Shown in pieces: positions 24,467 to 35,842 of a DNA stretch of 64,000 nucleotides; position 1 is the first letter of the stretch; every line of letters starts with the position of its first letter. Origin of the DNA: Russula earlei. Its lineage: Eukaryota; Basidiomycota; Agaricomycetes; Russulales; Russulaceae. The DNA lies in assembly GCA_025769875.1 (NCBI GenBank), contig JAGFNK010000038.1:124001-188000 (forward strand), read 5' to 3'. A program made the translations under genes and the position numbers. Below the pieces are notes generated by a model. It saw only the letters and a program-made list of their open reading frames with translations. It was not told the DNA's origin and searched no databases.

Positions 24467-26337
24467 TCACCCACGCATAACGGAATGCGCGAGAGTCTCC
24501 GCAAATACATGTTTATGCAACGGCTTCGGGACCATATGGCACACCTCTATCGTCTGAACCCATGGATGCGATATGCACTCCTCGATCAACGCTCGCTGCT
24601 TGGGATCGGGCTCAAGCATACGACGAATGAGGGGACGACATGAGCGAGGGTTGAGGTTGTTGATCGTCGGGGGTGTAGCGCTTTGCTGCGGGTTGGCACA
24701 TGCGGACGCATATGCCGAGTACAGGCTATCAGATGCCTGTGCAGCGCGCCAGGGAAGCTCTTGAAAGTGCAGGCAATAGTACACAATGCCAACTGCCCAG
24801 ATATCGACTAGGCGAGCGTCGTACGCTGCAATGGCGAAAGAGATCAAAGAGTGTAAATAGAATAACGGTGTGCTTCAGCTCACGTTTGCCGAGGAATTGC
24901 TCAGGTGCGATATAAGGCTCACTACCGCACAAGCCCGAGGACATATGTACCGTTGCCTCCCAAGGAAGACGATACACCGTCGATGCACCATAGTCTCCAA
25001 TCTAGTCGGGATAAGGGACAGCAAGTCACGCAATACGCCATTCAACCCACCTTCAACTGACCCTTCCCATTGAAAAATATATTCTCCGGCTTGATATCGC
25101 GGTGGGCAACACCTTGCGAGTGGAGGTACGAAATGCCTTGGAGTATTTGCCTGAAGCAGCACTCGATTTCACTCGGAGCCATACGCCCTTTCTTGATCGC
25201 TGCATAGAGATCGCCACCTGGACAGAATTCCATAACCTCGCACCAATGCTGATTTTCGTCCTGAACAAGATCAACGGTTTCGACAATATTGATGTGATGT
25301 AGAGTGGATGATATACAAAATTCGGCTGTAAGTTTCTTCACATATTCCTTTTCTGTCTCGTTCTTGCGTCGCTTTCTGAACTCCTGCAAAATCACCGTAA
25401 GTAAATCAGAGTCCAGAAATATCTTAACACATATGATTACCTTTACGGCGTATAGCTTCTCTTCGCTTCGATCCCATTTGTGCGCAAGGCGTACAACGGA
25501 AGTTGCACCTTTCCCGATGGCAACACGCTCACAGGTACCATACATCTTCAAGTGACCCCTGCTCTCTCCACCAATTGACTTTGAGCCACCTTCAGAATCA
25601 GACTTTCTACTACTCGCCGAGGACCGTGCCGATGATTTGCGGGAAAGCTTAGGCGCTGAGCCAAGAAGATCTTTGAGATTGAACTTGGTGCCGCCATCAG
25701 CGGAGTGGACGGATGGAGGTTTGGAACGGGGCACAGGACTCGGCTCAATGGGTGTGACTGGAGGAGGACGATCTCCCTTAGATCCCTTAGTAGGCCCGAC
25801 ACCCGCAACAGGTGATGATAACAACGAAGATAGATCCGGTTTAATACCCGACATGCTAGATGCTCTACTCTGAGCTTGGCTAGGTGGCCGGCTCGGGGGG
25901 CGGGAGGGAGGAGCACTCCATGGGTTACTCTCTGAAGGAGAGGGCGAACTCGTCGGTGACGGTGACGTGGACGTCGCTGTCGAATGGGAGCCGTGCACGT
26001 GGATGGATGGCTCAGCCATGACCAGGGGTTCCAAGCCTTTGTGACCCTTGCTGGGATCCGGTAGGTGAGAGTTGGGGTGGGGAGAAGAGGTAGAGCTGGA
26101 TGGTGTGGGCTGCGCGGGGTCGGCGTGGCCGTTGATGAATGGGAGAGGCCGTGGGCTCTTCTGATGGGATAGGGCTGGAGTCGTGGAAGTAAAAATTCCG
26201 TTATGGTGAGAAGTCCCGGGGGCACTTGGAGTGGGAACTGCGATGGATGGCTTTCCGTTACAATTGGGGGGCTCTGAACTGTCCTGGCCATCTCCTTCTG
26301 AAGCTAGAGCATCGTCGGGGGAGTCTAGGAGAGCCAT
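24467..26337 (-). CDS. Serine/threonine protein kinase of the fungal Hal4/Sat4-Hal5 type
   Basis: Exon 1 (25441-26337) encodes about 250 disordered residues rich in Ser, Pro and Thr (PPSRPPSRPPS), then a basic Ser-rich stretch (KLSRKSSARSSASSRKSD) and the start of the kinase domain. Kinase motifs across at least four exons: glycine loop IGKGATSVVRL, VAIK-type lysine in LYAVK, hinge VMEFCPGGDL, catalytic loop HRDIKPEN, magnesium loop DYG (usually DFG), APE in YIAPEQF and DARLVDIWAVGIVYYC. Exon 2 starts at 25383; the splice at GKP|YDARL restores a canonical subdomain IX. All catalytic residues are present. Known for the family: regulators of plasma-membrane transporters such as the Trk potassium system in yeast. 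The family assignment is by overall layout and is less certain than the kinase call. Confidence 0.85.
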
Positions 26338-27072
26338 GATGTATATGTAGGAAGGGAGAGGAGATACTAGCGAGGGGGTAATGCTGAGTGAGTGGGAACG
26401 TAGGGACCTGGGGTTGGATATGAGAGGAGTCGTCAAGGGATGATGTGAATTCGATTCTGTTTATTGAGCGGTCATAGTGAATGAGGGTCACGTTCAAGTT
26501 GACTCGGTCGAAAACTTTATGTTTGTTTGGATTGGTGGTGGAAAGACCCAGAAGGGGGGGGGGTCTGTCCTCCTCTTTCCACAGCACAGCGTGCCAATGA
26601 AGGGGGAAAAGTCACACTGCGTACATTCACATCACAACAACCGCTGATAAATATTTTTATTTTTTATTAAATTATGCTCATGTATTATGTAATCAACCCT
26701 ACCCGTGCCGAAGGTAGCGGGACTTTTTTTAATCCATGCCCATCTCGGTCAGTCACGTGTGATACCATCAAACAAATCTCTCGGCAAGGCCATTTGAAAA
26801 TAAGAGCCTTTTTCGCGCTTCGTTGCATGTGATAGAGCAATAGAGCAATACAATGACAAACCGCGGCTGCGGACGGGCCGGCCAATCGTGGGAATAACTA
26901 GTATCAGTTGACAGGAATAAGGTTCACGAGCCACAGCTGTGGCAGTTGTGTCCGGCCCAGCGACGACACCAACCTACGAGACACTACCCACCCGTGCTCG
27001 CATTCAAGAACAAGGTCAGTCGACATCGATCGTCTGCTGTTTTTTAATACTAAATATTCGAGGTCAGCGACC
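26338..27072. promoter_or_regulatory. Divergent promoter region, kinase (-) and eL19 (+)
   Basis: 735 bp between two start codons. It includes an AT-rich stretch at about 26645-26680. A likely 5'-UTR intron of eL19 runs from about 27015 (AAG|GTCAGT) to 27066 (GGTCAG), just before the ATG; leader introns are common in fungal ribosomal-protein genes. Confidence 0.5.
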
Positions 27073-27795
27073 ATGGTCAATCTTCGCTCACAAAAACGGC
27101 TTGCCGCGTCCGTCGCTGGCGTTGGCAAGCGGAAAATCTGGCTCGATCCCAATGAACAGTCAGAGATTGGCAATGCCAACTCGCGGACGCACGTAAAGAG
27201 ACTCATTAAGGATGGTCGCATTATCGTAAAGCCTACAACCGTCCACTCTCGTGCTCGCACCCTCGATCTCCTTGCCGCCAAGCGCAAGGGCCGTCACACT
27301 GGGGTGGGAAAACGGAAGGGTACCGCTGAGGCTCGCATGCCAACCAAGGTTCTTTGGATGAGACGGCAGCGTGTTCTTCGGAGGTTGCTCCGAAAATATC
27401 GCGAGGCAGGAAAGATCGACAAACACCTGTGTGTTTTATCTTCTATCACACGAGTCCTCGTCGTTGTCTCATCTCACGATGCTCTCATTACCACAGTTAT
27501 CACTCCCTCTATCAAAAGTCCAAGGGCAATGTATTCAAGAACAAGCGTGTGCTGATGGAGTATATTCATAAGGCAAAGGCGGAGAAGTCTCGAACAAAGG
27601 TCCTCTCCGACCAGATGGAGGCCCGTCGCATCAAGAATAAGGTCAGTCCATTGATCCTTCGTACCCCGATCAAATGTTCTCATACTGGTGAATATTCTAT
27701 TCACATTGCAGTCGGTTCGGGAACGCCGTGCTGCGCGTCTCGCAGAGAAGAGAGAGGGTACTGTTGCGGTGGAGCACGAGGGGACCAAAGCATGA
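27073..27795 (+). CDS. RPL19: 60S ribosomal protein eL19
   Basis: Exons 27073-27428, 27497-27641 and 27712-27795 join in frame to 194 aa, the usual eL19 length. The N-terminus [20 protein letters not shown], the central block [20 protein letters not shown] and the Lys/Arg-rich C-terminal helix ([20 protein letters not shown], then [10 protein letters not shown]) are diagnostic. Known role: large-subunit protein contacting 25S rRNA and contributing to an intersubunit bridge. Codon use is strongly biased to C-ending codons, as expected of high expression. Confidence 0.97.
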
Positions 27796-28019
27796 GGATA
27801 TTTTTGGTGCCTTGTCTTTCCTGATTGCGCATTACTTTATGCCATGCCATGCCGCATACATCCCGCCATGAGTTTACTCCAAGTCATCGCCATGCTCGCA
27901 TGTATTTCTCTGTGTACGGGGCTCATCGTTGCCAAAGACGTCCGGCGTCTAGCCTTGTTTGTAAGATGTGTCAATTGTAAAGTGGCCTTAATGGCACTGT
28001 CCCAAGGACCACAACCGTC

Positions 28020-30029
28020 ATGAACACCGCTATGATGCACTATGTATTCAAAAACGGTGTCGACCGTAAGTCATCCTCACTAAGATATCGAACACCCTGA
28101 GCAAAAGTATGAGTAGGAAAAGCTCACGTTCTCGACCGACGCTCGGATGAAGTTCTTGTACACTACCTCGATACGGACAAGCGACTGGATGAGTGGGTCC
28201 CTGCAGACACTGTCCGTGCAGCCACTCCACCGCGGGATTCTACAACCCCTGGGCGTGATGCGACTCCATCGCGTCGCGTGAACGGTATGAACACGCGCAA
28301 GCGGCGACGTTCGGCATCGCCTCCGAAAGCCCATGATCGAAATGACCGAGACACGACACAACCACCCGCAGCCCTACCGACAACGATGGCCTCGGCCCGC
28401 CGCAACTTTGACAAGGTCAACTTTGGGCCCTGGCAGATTAAAACCTGGTGCGTGCGGTACATCCGTTGTTCCACTTGCCTCGTTGGCGCCTTTTGGATTG
28501 ACGTACGTGACCACATCGTGTTTCCCCTCTGCCCCGTAGGTACTTCTCGCCATACCCCCTCACGGACGGAGATGGCGAGGATGCTATCGGACATGGACGC
28601 ACGATGGATCTTTTTTCCGGGGCGGTCAACCGTGAGAACGCAGGTGGTGTCCTGTGGGTGTGTGATCGGTGTTTCAAGTACATGGCTGATGGCACGTCTT
28701 GGGAGGTGCATATGGTGCGTTTAATCCCCTCCTACCCAGGGCATTGAGAAGAGGTATGTTTACGGACAACCTTGCACCACGTGGGCGCATTTGTACAGCG
28801 GAGGTGTATGCGTAAGCACCCGCCGGGTAGAAAGGTGTACCAGCGAGGCGCGCACACGATCTGGGAGGTGGATGGCGCGAAAGAAAAGGTGCGCATGCAT
28901 AGGTTGTAGTGGGTCCGTCAATTTCTCTTCTGACGCTAAGAGAGCAGCTATATTGCCAGAATCTGTCACTGTTTGGAAAATTGTTTATAGACATTAAGAC
29001 GCTGTTCTTCGACTGCGATAACTGTGAGCGCCTGCATCCCGTCGGTGTAGCATGTTGCTAATGTACCCGTACAGTCCTTTTCTATATCTTTACTGATGCC
29101 GACTCCCAACGAGACCACGTCCTTGGGTTCTTTTCGAAGGTATCTAATTGTCACCATTTGTTCGAGCTGCTGACTAACTTATCGGCTCAACAGGAAAAGA
29201 TATCTTATGACGACTACAACCTTGCATGTATCGTAATCCTGCCTCCGTATCAGAAGAAAGGCTATGGGATGCTCTTGATCGAATTCAGTAGGCAAATGTC
29301 TCTTCTTGTCCAAGATCTTGGCAGACCAAGCGGATAGGTTACGAGCTTTCCCGCCGCGCAGGTCGTATTGGAACACCCGAACGTCCGCTCTCCGATCTCG
29401 GTCTGCGCAGCTACCTAGCCTATTGGGTATCTACCATCATCCGCTTCCTCCGGTACGCGCTCGTGTTCCCATCGGTGTTGTTGTCGGCCTCGTCTTCACT
29501 CTCACATACAACTAGGCATCTCCTCTCCACTCTCCCCTCTGACATGCCTCCAATCAAGACTGTCGGCCACCTACCCGACCTTTCACACGTCTCCACAGGC
29601 GTAGATCTGACACCATCCCCTCAGAAGCGCACCAAGCGCGCCAAAGGCTGGGACGGTGAGTCCGTAACACCAAGTTCACCAGACGGAGGTGGCAGTGCGT
29701 CGCCCCTAACGCGCGACGGCTTTGGCTTTGGCCCATTGGGACCCTCCGCACCGATGCAACTTGAAATGATGTACGAGACGGTTCCTGCCCCAGACGGGAG
29801 CGCGGTTGTGCACACCGTTGTGCGCTGTACGCTCGCGGAACTGGCCCATGCGACGAATTTGCGCATCGAGGACGCCGCTTTTGCGCTGAAAGAGTGCGGG
29901 CTGCTCGTTCGTAGGGAAGGCGAGGGCGACACAATGACGATCGCGATCTCGCGGGAAATGGTCGAAGCCGTCGCGCAGGAGCGGAACGTCAAGCGGATGT
30001 GTATTGACTTTACGAAGGTGTTCTTGTAA
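28020..30029 (+). CDS. MYST-family histone acetyltransferase with chromobarrel domain (Esa1/Sas2/MOF-like)
   Basis: Nine exons: 28020-28065, 28117-28447, 28540-28714, 28799-28888, 28948-29023, 29075-29139, 29194-29287, 29338-29452 and 29516-30029, total 501 aa. Domains in order: a chromobarrel/Tudor-knot (residues about 8-55, [15 protein letters not shown]); a disordered basic linker; the MYST domain from about 110. The MYST C2HC zinc finger is complete (C-x2-C-x12-H-x3-C, spanning the exon 3/4 junction). FFSKEK carries the autoacetylated lysine, [10 protein letters not shown] the active-site cysteine, YQKKGYG the acetyl-CoA loop and PERPLSDLG the catalytic glutamate. Known reaction: acetyl transfer from acetyl-CoA to histone lysines, often H4. 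After the SYLAYW helix a low-complexity insertion of about 95 residues precedes the last winged-helix part, which is unusual. Which MYST subfamily it belongs to needs a tree. Confidence 0.92.
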
Positions 30030-31148
30030 GGCCGCATTGGTTGTATGGATACCCTCATTGCGCAAAAATCGTTTGCGACACTAGCTTTCGTAAGAGTCGG
30101 CGATATCGTCCCCAAGTGAAAGATCAAGAACACGGACAGCCCTACTTGTTGACCGACGAGAACTCCCATGAGAAGCTCTGCCATCTTCTCCAATGGGACT
30201 CCCTGGTTTCATAACCTCTACCCAAGCAGTCATTTGTCAATGGGCCATCGGATTGTCTGTCGATGACCTTTCCGGACTGGGATGAGCGGGGGACTTGTGA
30301 TCGTGCGCTGTCAGGTGAGCTCCTTGCTATTCGTGCTCACTTTCGCAGGACATTTTATTGTACCACTTCCAGACAATGCAGATTCACGGTAAGTACCGTA
30401 CCAGAATCGAATACACTAGTGGTATACCATCCATCGGCCTCAATGCAGTGAACCATCTGCATAGTTCGAAATCTGCGAGTTGATGTCGGCGTTTTTAAGC
30501 GATGGCTGGGGAACGTATCTAAACACAAAAAGGTAGAAACATGATGAAATTGTAGTGATGGCAAGTCGCCGATGCCAGTGGCCGCCGTGAGTGAGGCCCT
30601 TGTTTGCTCATGCCTTAGGACCGACCTGCGGTTTTGTAGCGTGAGCTGTGTGTATCGGACTGTCCCCACTGGCTGATCAAAATTAGGTCTTGAGAGCAGC
30701 TGGTCCTCCTATGCCAGTGACTTGGCCTTCGTATTCGACTCCCCTGCCCCGCTCTCATCAAGCTTGATGTACGTAGAGGCCGCGGTAAGTTATCCGTCAA
30801 CAATGCATATATTCCGTGGGTCTATTGTCGGTGAGGTTGTACCGCCCATAACTGCAGCGTATGTGAGGCACGATGGATGGACTCCCGTTAGCTTCATAAA
30901 TGCGAGTGGCTCCGTCTTTACATTTTTGTCCTGTTTCCTCATCTGCTTATCTTATTTGTGTCGCAACTCATCCTTCTGGAGCATATGCTGACATGTTATT
31001 CCATCATGACAAGATTCGTTGCAGAGAACGATATACGATCCCATACGAAAGACAACAGCGACATGAAAGGGCGCATTGCAATGGAATCCATTCAACATCG
31101 AAATCCAACCACCGCAAAACCGAATGACCTGCTCTCTCTCCTCTGGCA
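30030..31148. other. 1.1-kb intergenic region
   Basis: No supported gene. Several plus-strand frames of 60-90 codons have intron-like borders (for example near 30315-30350) but could not be joined into a convincing protein. A small gene or the pseudokinase leader may be hidden here. Confidence 0.4.
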
Positions 31149-34100
31149 ATGCCTTTCTTGATTCCAGGCTCCCGTATGTCTATGATTCTGAGGGCACCTC
31201 CAGTAAGAGTGCTTTCTCACTACTCAGTTGCATGCATATATCAACCACTTCATTCTCCGCAGGTTCCTTTTCCCGTGTCTCCTCTACAATCAGAGTGCGA
31301 GTCTGTGACGTCCCGCTCCCAAGCGTATCCAGATACCCCGCCGGTTCTGGACACAGACTTTTTTGATACAGTTCCCTTCTCTGTACGTAACACCAACGAG
31401 CACTCCGCACAATTTACTCACTTCGTTGTTACAGGCATCGTTCTCTGCCTTTCTTAACCTCTCTACCCGGGATGATGCTCTTCAAAGCAGAGCCGTTACC
31501 GCAGACGCGGCCCCAGGTTTCTTAAAGGATTCAAAGCATTTATCTAGTGGAGCCGACGCTAGCTACTACGTTGAGGTGTGTGATTACTGTAACGGGGATG
31601 CAGACTACTGATACATGTCAAAGCAACTTACGAATATTCGAGACGTTGACTCCGAGTGGGACGACGATGAAGTAGAGGCAAGCGTATCCTCCGCTCAGGT
31701 CCAATCTATGCTCAGTCTCTGAATTCGTAGGAAGTCATGATCATCTCGCCAAAGCCAAAGACGTCTCCTCCTGCAGTCGTCGGTTCGTCCATGGCCCAGT
31801 TTCCCTTCACACCTACGTTTAGTCCGCCAGCGGAAACTGCTGAGCGCGTGGTATCAAACGAATCCTATACTATCGTGCGGACGCTGCACCGTACGCAGAC
31901 CTCGCACCTGTCCCTCGCAGTCGCCTCGGGATGCGCTCCATCAACCAAAAAGGCTACACTTCGCCACGCCCTATATGCGATCCGCACATATCGCTTGCCG
32001 TTGTCCCGTGCTGCGATTGCCGAACGCGCAGCATTGGAGGTGCTCTCCATGCGCAACCACTCGGAAAATCCGTACGTCCAACGTGCATCACGCTTCTGGG
32101 ACAATGGCCAGACGCTATTTATCGTGATGGAGCACTGTGGAGGAGGGAACTTGAAATGGCTCGTTCAAGTCGAGGGCCCGGTGGACACCCCACGCATGAA
32201 GCGATGGGCATGCGAGATTGTAGGCATTTTCCTTTCATTCTCTCCGTGCTCTCGCTGAGCCTTGGCAGGCATCTGGCATCGCCTTCATCCACAGTGCTGG
32301 CATAATACACAGTGACATCCGACCCTCGACAATACTCTTCCGCGTAAATGGACATGTCTGTATAAGTGGGTTCGAGCACTCCATCGTGATCGCCACGCGT
32401 CAAGGCGTATCTCCATCCATCGAAGAGAGACAGCGCGGTGTACTTGCGAGCGAACGCGAGTGGTGCGAGGCTCCCGAGATGCTTCTCGGCTGGGAGATCG
32501 GTCTTGAGGTGGACTGTTGGGCGTTCGGGGTCATTCTAATATGGATGATTACCGGAAAGGTACGTCTGGCTCTGAGTTCTGGATTCGTTGAGAGCCAAAT
32601 TATACTTTAGCACCCGTGGTATTACAGCTCTCGAGAGCATCCTGATATGATCCGAGATTGTATTCTTAGCGGTCTCTCGCCTGTCGCCCCGTTAGAGGGA
32701 GTCGACATGGTAGTCGAACATTTGATTATGAAGGTAAGGTTCTAAATGAAATCACAAACAGAAAATGCATACTGGAACATGATACGTCACGTAGTGCCTG
32801 GACCGCAATCCTTCCAAGAGGCCCACCATCAAGCAGATCAAGACATTCGAATGGTTTGCAGATATGTAAGTCACATTCCTCGCATTGGAGCACCGTAGTT
32901 GATAAAATGATCTCAGTGACTGGGACAACATTTGCCTTGCACGCGTGCCAGATATCCAGATCGCTCTCCCCACACCCGATATGTCTGATGTTCCTGGAGA
33001 CATGCCTAGCACCATTATTGCTCCTGACCTCTCTCTGAGTACTGTAGATACCGAGATGGAAGTCGAGGGATCCCTCCCATGGACACCAGCGCGCGTCAAT
33101 CGACCAGTGGGACTTCTCTCTCCGGGTGCCATCACGATCGCCTCGGGTCAATCAGCTATCCTATCGCGAGTAGATGATGATTCAATGTTTCCTGGGCGAC
33201 CACGGAACCCCTCACCCCCATCGTTGCCAGGTAGTACAGGTGGTGGTGAGACACTTATACGGGGGTCACGGAGACTGCAAAAGGAAGACCAGCTACACCA
33301 ATCCTTCCTACCTGAAATAAGCGAGACAGATGGCACACTGCATGTAGGGTCGGGCGTGTGCGTTGACGAGTTTGGTACATTCCTCTCTGAAGAAGGGCAA
33401 GAATCAGTGGAGGACTCGGACTCGGTAGGGTCCCCACAAATCAGTCTGCAAGACGCGCTCGCATTGCCCATTCCGCTGTTGGTCACTCCGCGCGCAAGCG
33501 AACTAGAGCTGCGCGCTATTCGCAAGTCGGGGGTGATGCCGTCGCGTCTCCCAGCCCGCCTCCTATGCTGGCGTAGTGTGACTGATCCTGGCCTCGCACT
33601 CGATGCGGGCCTGCATCCGCATGCAGAGCAGGAACAGGAGCTGCCGGAGCTCTCGTGGCATGGCCTGGATGCGGACCCGTTCCGCTGTTCGCCACCACCC
33701 TCAGTTCCGACCGAGGAAGAGGTTGGCGCCGGTGGTGGTGAACGGGTTGAAGACGTCGCGAGCTCGCGGCGAGTAGACGCGACGTTTCGATGGAGCAACG
33801 CGTCACTTGAGATGGGAGTCCCACAGGACACGCGGGGACACGGGCAAAATCATGTGCATTCTCACGCGCACCTGATGTCTTTTCCGGTGCTGAGCTCTCT
33901 GGCCCGTCGGATACGCGAACAAGGTCGTGCGCTCTTGCGCAAGTCTCGCTCGACTATGCTCTTGCCACTCCCCCGCACCCGCTTCCCCCCCGGTTCGTTA
34001 CCTCACCCTCCCACCCTCTCCCCTCCATCTCCCCTGGCTTCTCCGCTGGTAGGTGCTGTCACGGCGCTTGAAGGGGGCATCGGCTTCGGGAGCGTACGGC

Positions 34101-34492
34101 GCATCGGTCTCGGAATCGGATACTCACTGCCGAGTCCGAATGCTTCAACCTCAGAGCAAGTACGTGCTCAGCGTGTCGCGCCCACGCCGTCGCCGCCACT
34201 CGCTCACCGGTATACTGCGCGTGAGGACGATGAAGGGAAAATTCTGGCAGGGTGCTACGGCGGACTCGGCGGCGGTCGGCGTAGGAAGAAGGCCAATGTT
34301 GGGCTGAAAGAACAGCAACTTGAGCGAAGGGAGCAAGAACGGCTCGTGATTGACGGCGAGTCTGCAGATGGGGTGGGTCAAGGCCGGGTGTGGGAGCCAG
34401 GGTGTGGGGCATCGCCATATGATTCGGGAAGCGTCGTGCTGATACTTGGGAACCCCGGCCTTGGCGGAACTGCCAGGACGAACGTGCAGTGA
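31149..34492 (+). CDS. Large protein with a degenerate protein-kinase domain (predicted pseudokinase), 970 aa
   Basis: Exons 31149-31202, 31263-31382, 31435-31575, 31624-31671, 31731-32219, 32269-32559, 32611-32733, 32795-32865 and 32917-34492 join in frame throughout. Residues about 1-145 are disordered with an acidic patch (SEWDDDE). The kinase fold runs from about 150 to 430: hinge IVMEHCGGGNL, APE in EAPEML, DCWAFGVILIWMITGK and CLDRNPSKRP. Catalytic positions are altered: no glycine loop, the VAIK lysine is Arg (YAIRTYR), HRD...N reads HSDIRPST, and DFG reads GFE. The last 520 residues are Ser/Pro-rich with a basic region (GGGRRRKKANV). Inference: a scaffold or allosteric pseudokinase. 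The catalytic-loop Asp is kept, so weak activity cannot be excluded. Family unknown; the first exon start is the least certain part. Confidence 0.75.
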
Positions 34493-35842
34493 GCGAGCGG
34501 CCGCCTTCTGGACGATTTTGGACTTTGGAGAGAGGGGGCGATACGTTCGGCAGCTTTGCAGAATTCTTATCCACTCTTACAGAAGTTGATTGCTGCAGCT
34601 GCGGCTGCTGCTTGTCTTGTTGCTGAGCAACGGCGACGCTCAGCTGACCGTGAGCCGCAAAGGACAACATAGTGTTCTTTTCTTGTTTCAACCACATCCC
34701 CATTTTGGCCTCTTCTGGTTTTCTGTTGACCGCATTCGTGTCTTTGTATCTGTCAAGCCACCCGCTTCTGTGTATGTGTTTTCCGAGTAAATATGTCGCT
34801 TTGTTTACACCGTACCGTAACATCGTTTCCTTCTTTTCAACCACGCATAACACATCGTCTTCCGAAGATCCCACAAGATAACGTTTGCGCACTTCACCAT
34901 CAGCGAACAAGAGCCGAAACATCATGGTAATACAGTAGTTGACGAAAGACGGAAAAACATGGAAGAGATGACAGTGATTACGTCGGACATGTTTCCCTCA
35001 TATACTCATGTCAAAGCTGTCAGGAGGGGCTAGACTGCGGTCGAATAACAGCAGGGTTGATTGAATCGAACGGAAGCGAGAAACGCGACGTGGGAAGATA
35101 ATCGTTCGACGTCAGAATCGCCGCACTGGCATGTTGGCATCGCAGGCAATCGAAGCGGGACGGCAGCATTGCGCGCGCCGGAGGGAAAGAACCCGATGCG
35201 CAAGCTGCGGGTGAAGAACAGACCGAAGCATCGAAGGTTGTCGACTGATGGCGTCGCGGCAATATGCGGCACGTGGCATGTCCGGTTGAGCGAGGTGTGC
35301 CCTGCAGTTGATCTCGTGGGGTTGATTGGAACAGCTGCGGGCTGGGCGGAGGGGGAACATTGAATCGGCAGGAGGGAGTACAAGTCTAAGGGAAGGGGGA
35401 TGAGGAGACCCATTGAGCGTATTTGATTTACCGGAAGCATGGAAAGGGAGGATCGCAGAATGGCGAAAACCTTACTTATGGATGACAGCTCATCGGTATT
35501 GACCCGATCAAGGTCAAAGCAACTCTGAATGCTTGTCCCGTTTCTGGACACGCGACTGCGAGGTCTACGCGGGAGAGTCTTGGGGTGTAGGGACGAAATG
35601 GCCAATGTTAGTAGAGCATAACACTCACACTCACTGACAAGGCAGAGCGGAACGGGCGGGCCAGTGGAACGAATGGCCCGGGAGGAAGATAAGATCTCCG
35701 ATCGTGGGGGCGTATATCCAACAGTTGGGGAAAGTGGTTGACCAGAACGAGCGAGTTGGAATGCGAAGATGGGCATCGCATTTAGTTTAAAAGAGGACGG
35801 TCGGGGCCAGCTTGTGCTCGCTCTTCCTCTCCTCGACGCGAC
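34493..35842. other. Intergenic region with one long minus-strand frame
   Basis: 1.35 kb. It contains an open minus-strand frame of 248 codons (35030-35776), listed separately. Otherwise it should hold the 3' UTR of the pseudokinase gene and the promoter of the next gene. Confidence 0.4.
35030..35776 (-). CDS. Uncertain 248-codon frame or antisense transcript
   Basis: ATG-initiated minus-strand frame divergent from the low-complexity gene at 35843, with 66 bp between the two ATGs. It contains what looks like a near-perfect fungal intron (GTGAGT, internal CTAAC, CCTCGCAG, about 35565-35635), but splicing it shifts the frame and ends translation about 28 codons later. Either the unspliced frame is the protein or the locus is a spliced non-coding RNA. 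The translation has no recognisable domain. Confidence 0.25.
   Translation of the reverse strand: MPIFAFQLARSGQPLSPTVGYTPPRSEILSSSRAIRSTGPPVPLCLVSECECYALLTLAISSLHPKTLPRRPRSRVSRNGTSIQSCFDLDRVNTDELSSISKVFAILRSSLSMLPVNQIRSMGLLIPLPLDLYSLLPIQCSPSAQPAAVPINPTRSTAGHTSLNRTCHVPHIAATPSVDNLRCFGLFFTRSLRIGFFPSGARNAAVPLRLPAMPTCQCGDSDVERLSSHVAFLASVRFNQPCCYSTAV

Noticed and set aside
31669..31730. GC-AG intron (GAG|GCAAGC ... TTCGTAG) in the pseudokinase gene
   Set aside because: A normal GT donor (GAA|GTAGAG) five bases upstream uses the same acceptor in the same phase, so no unusual splice site is needed.
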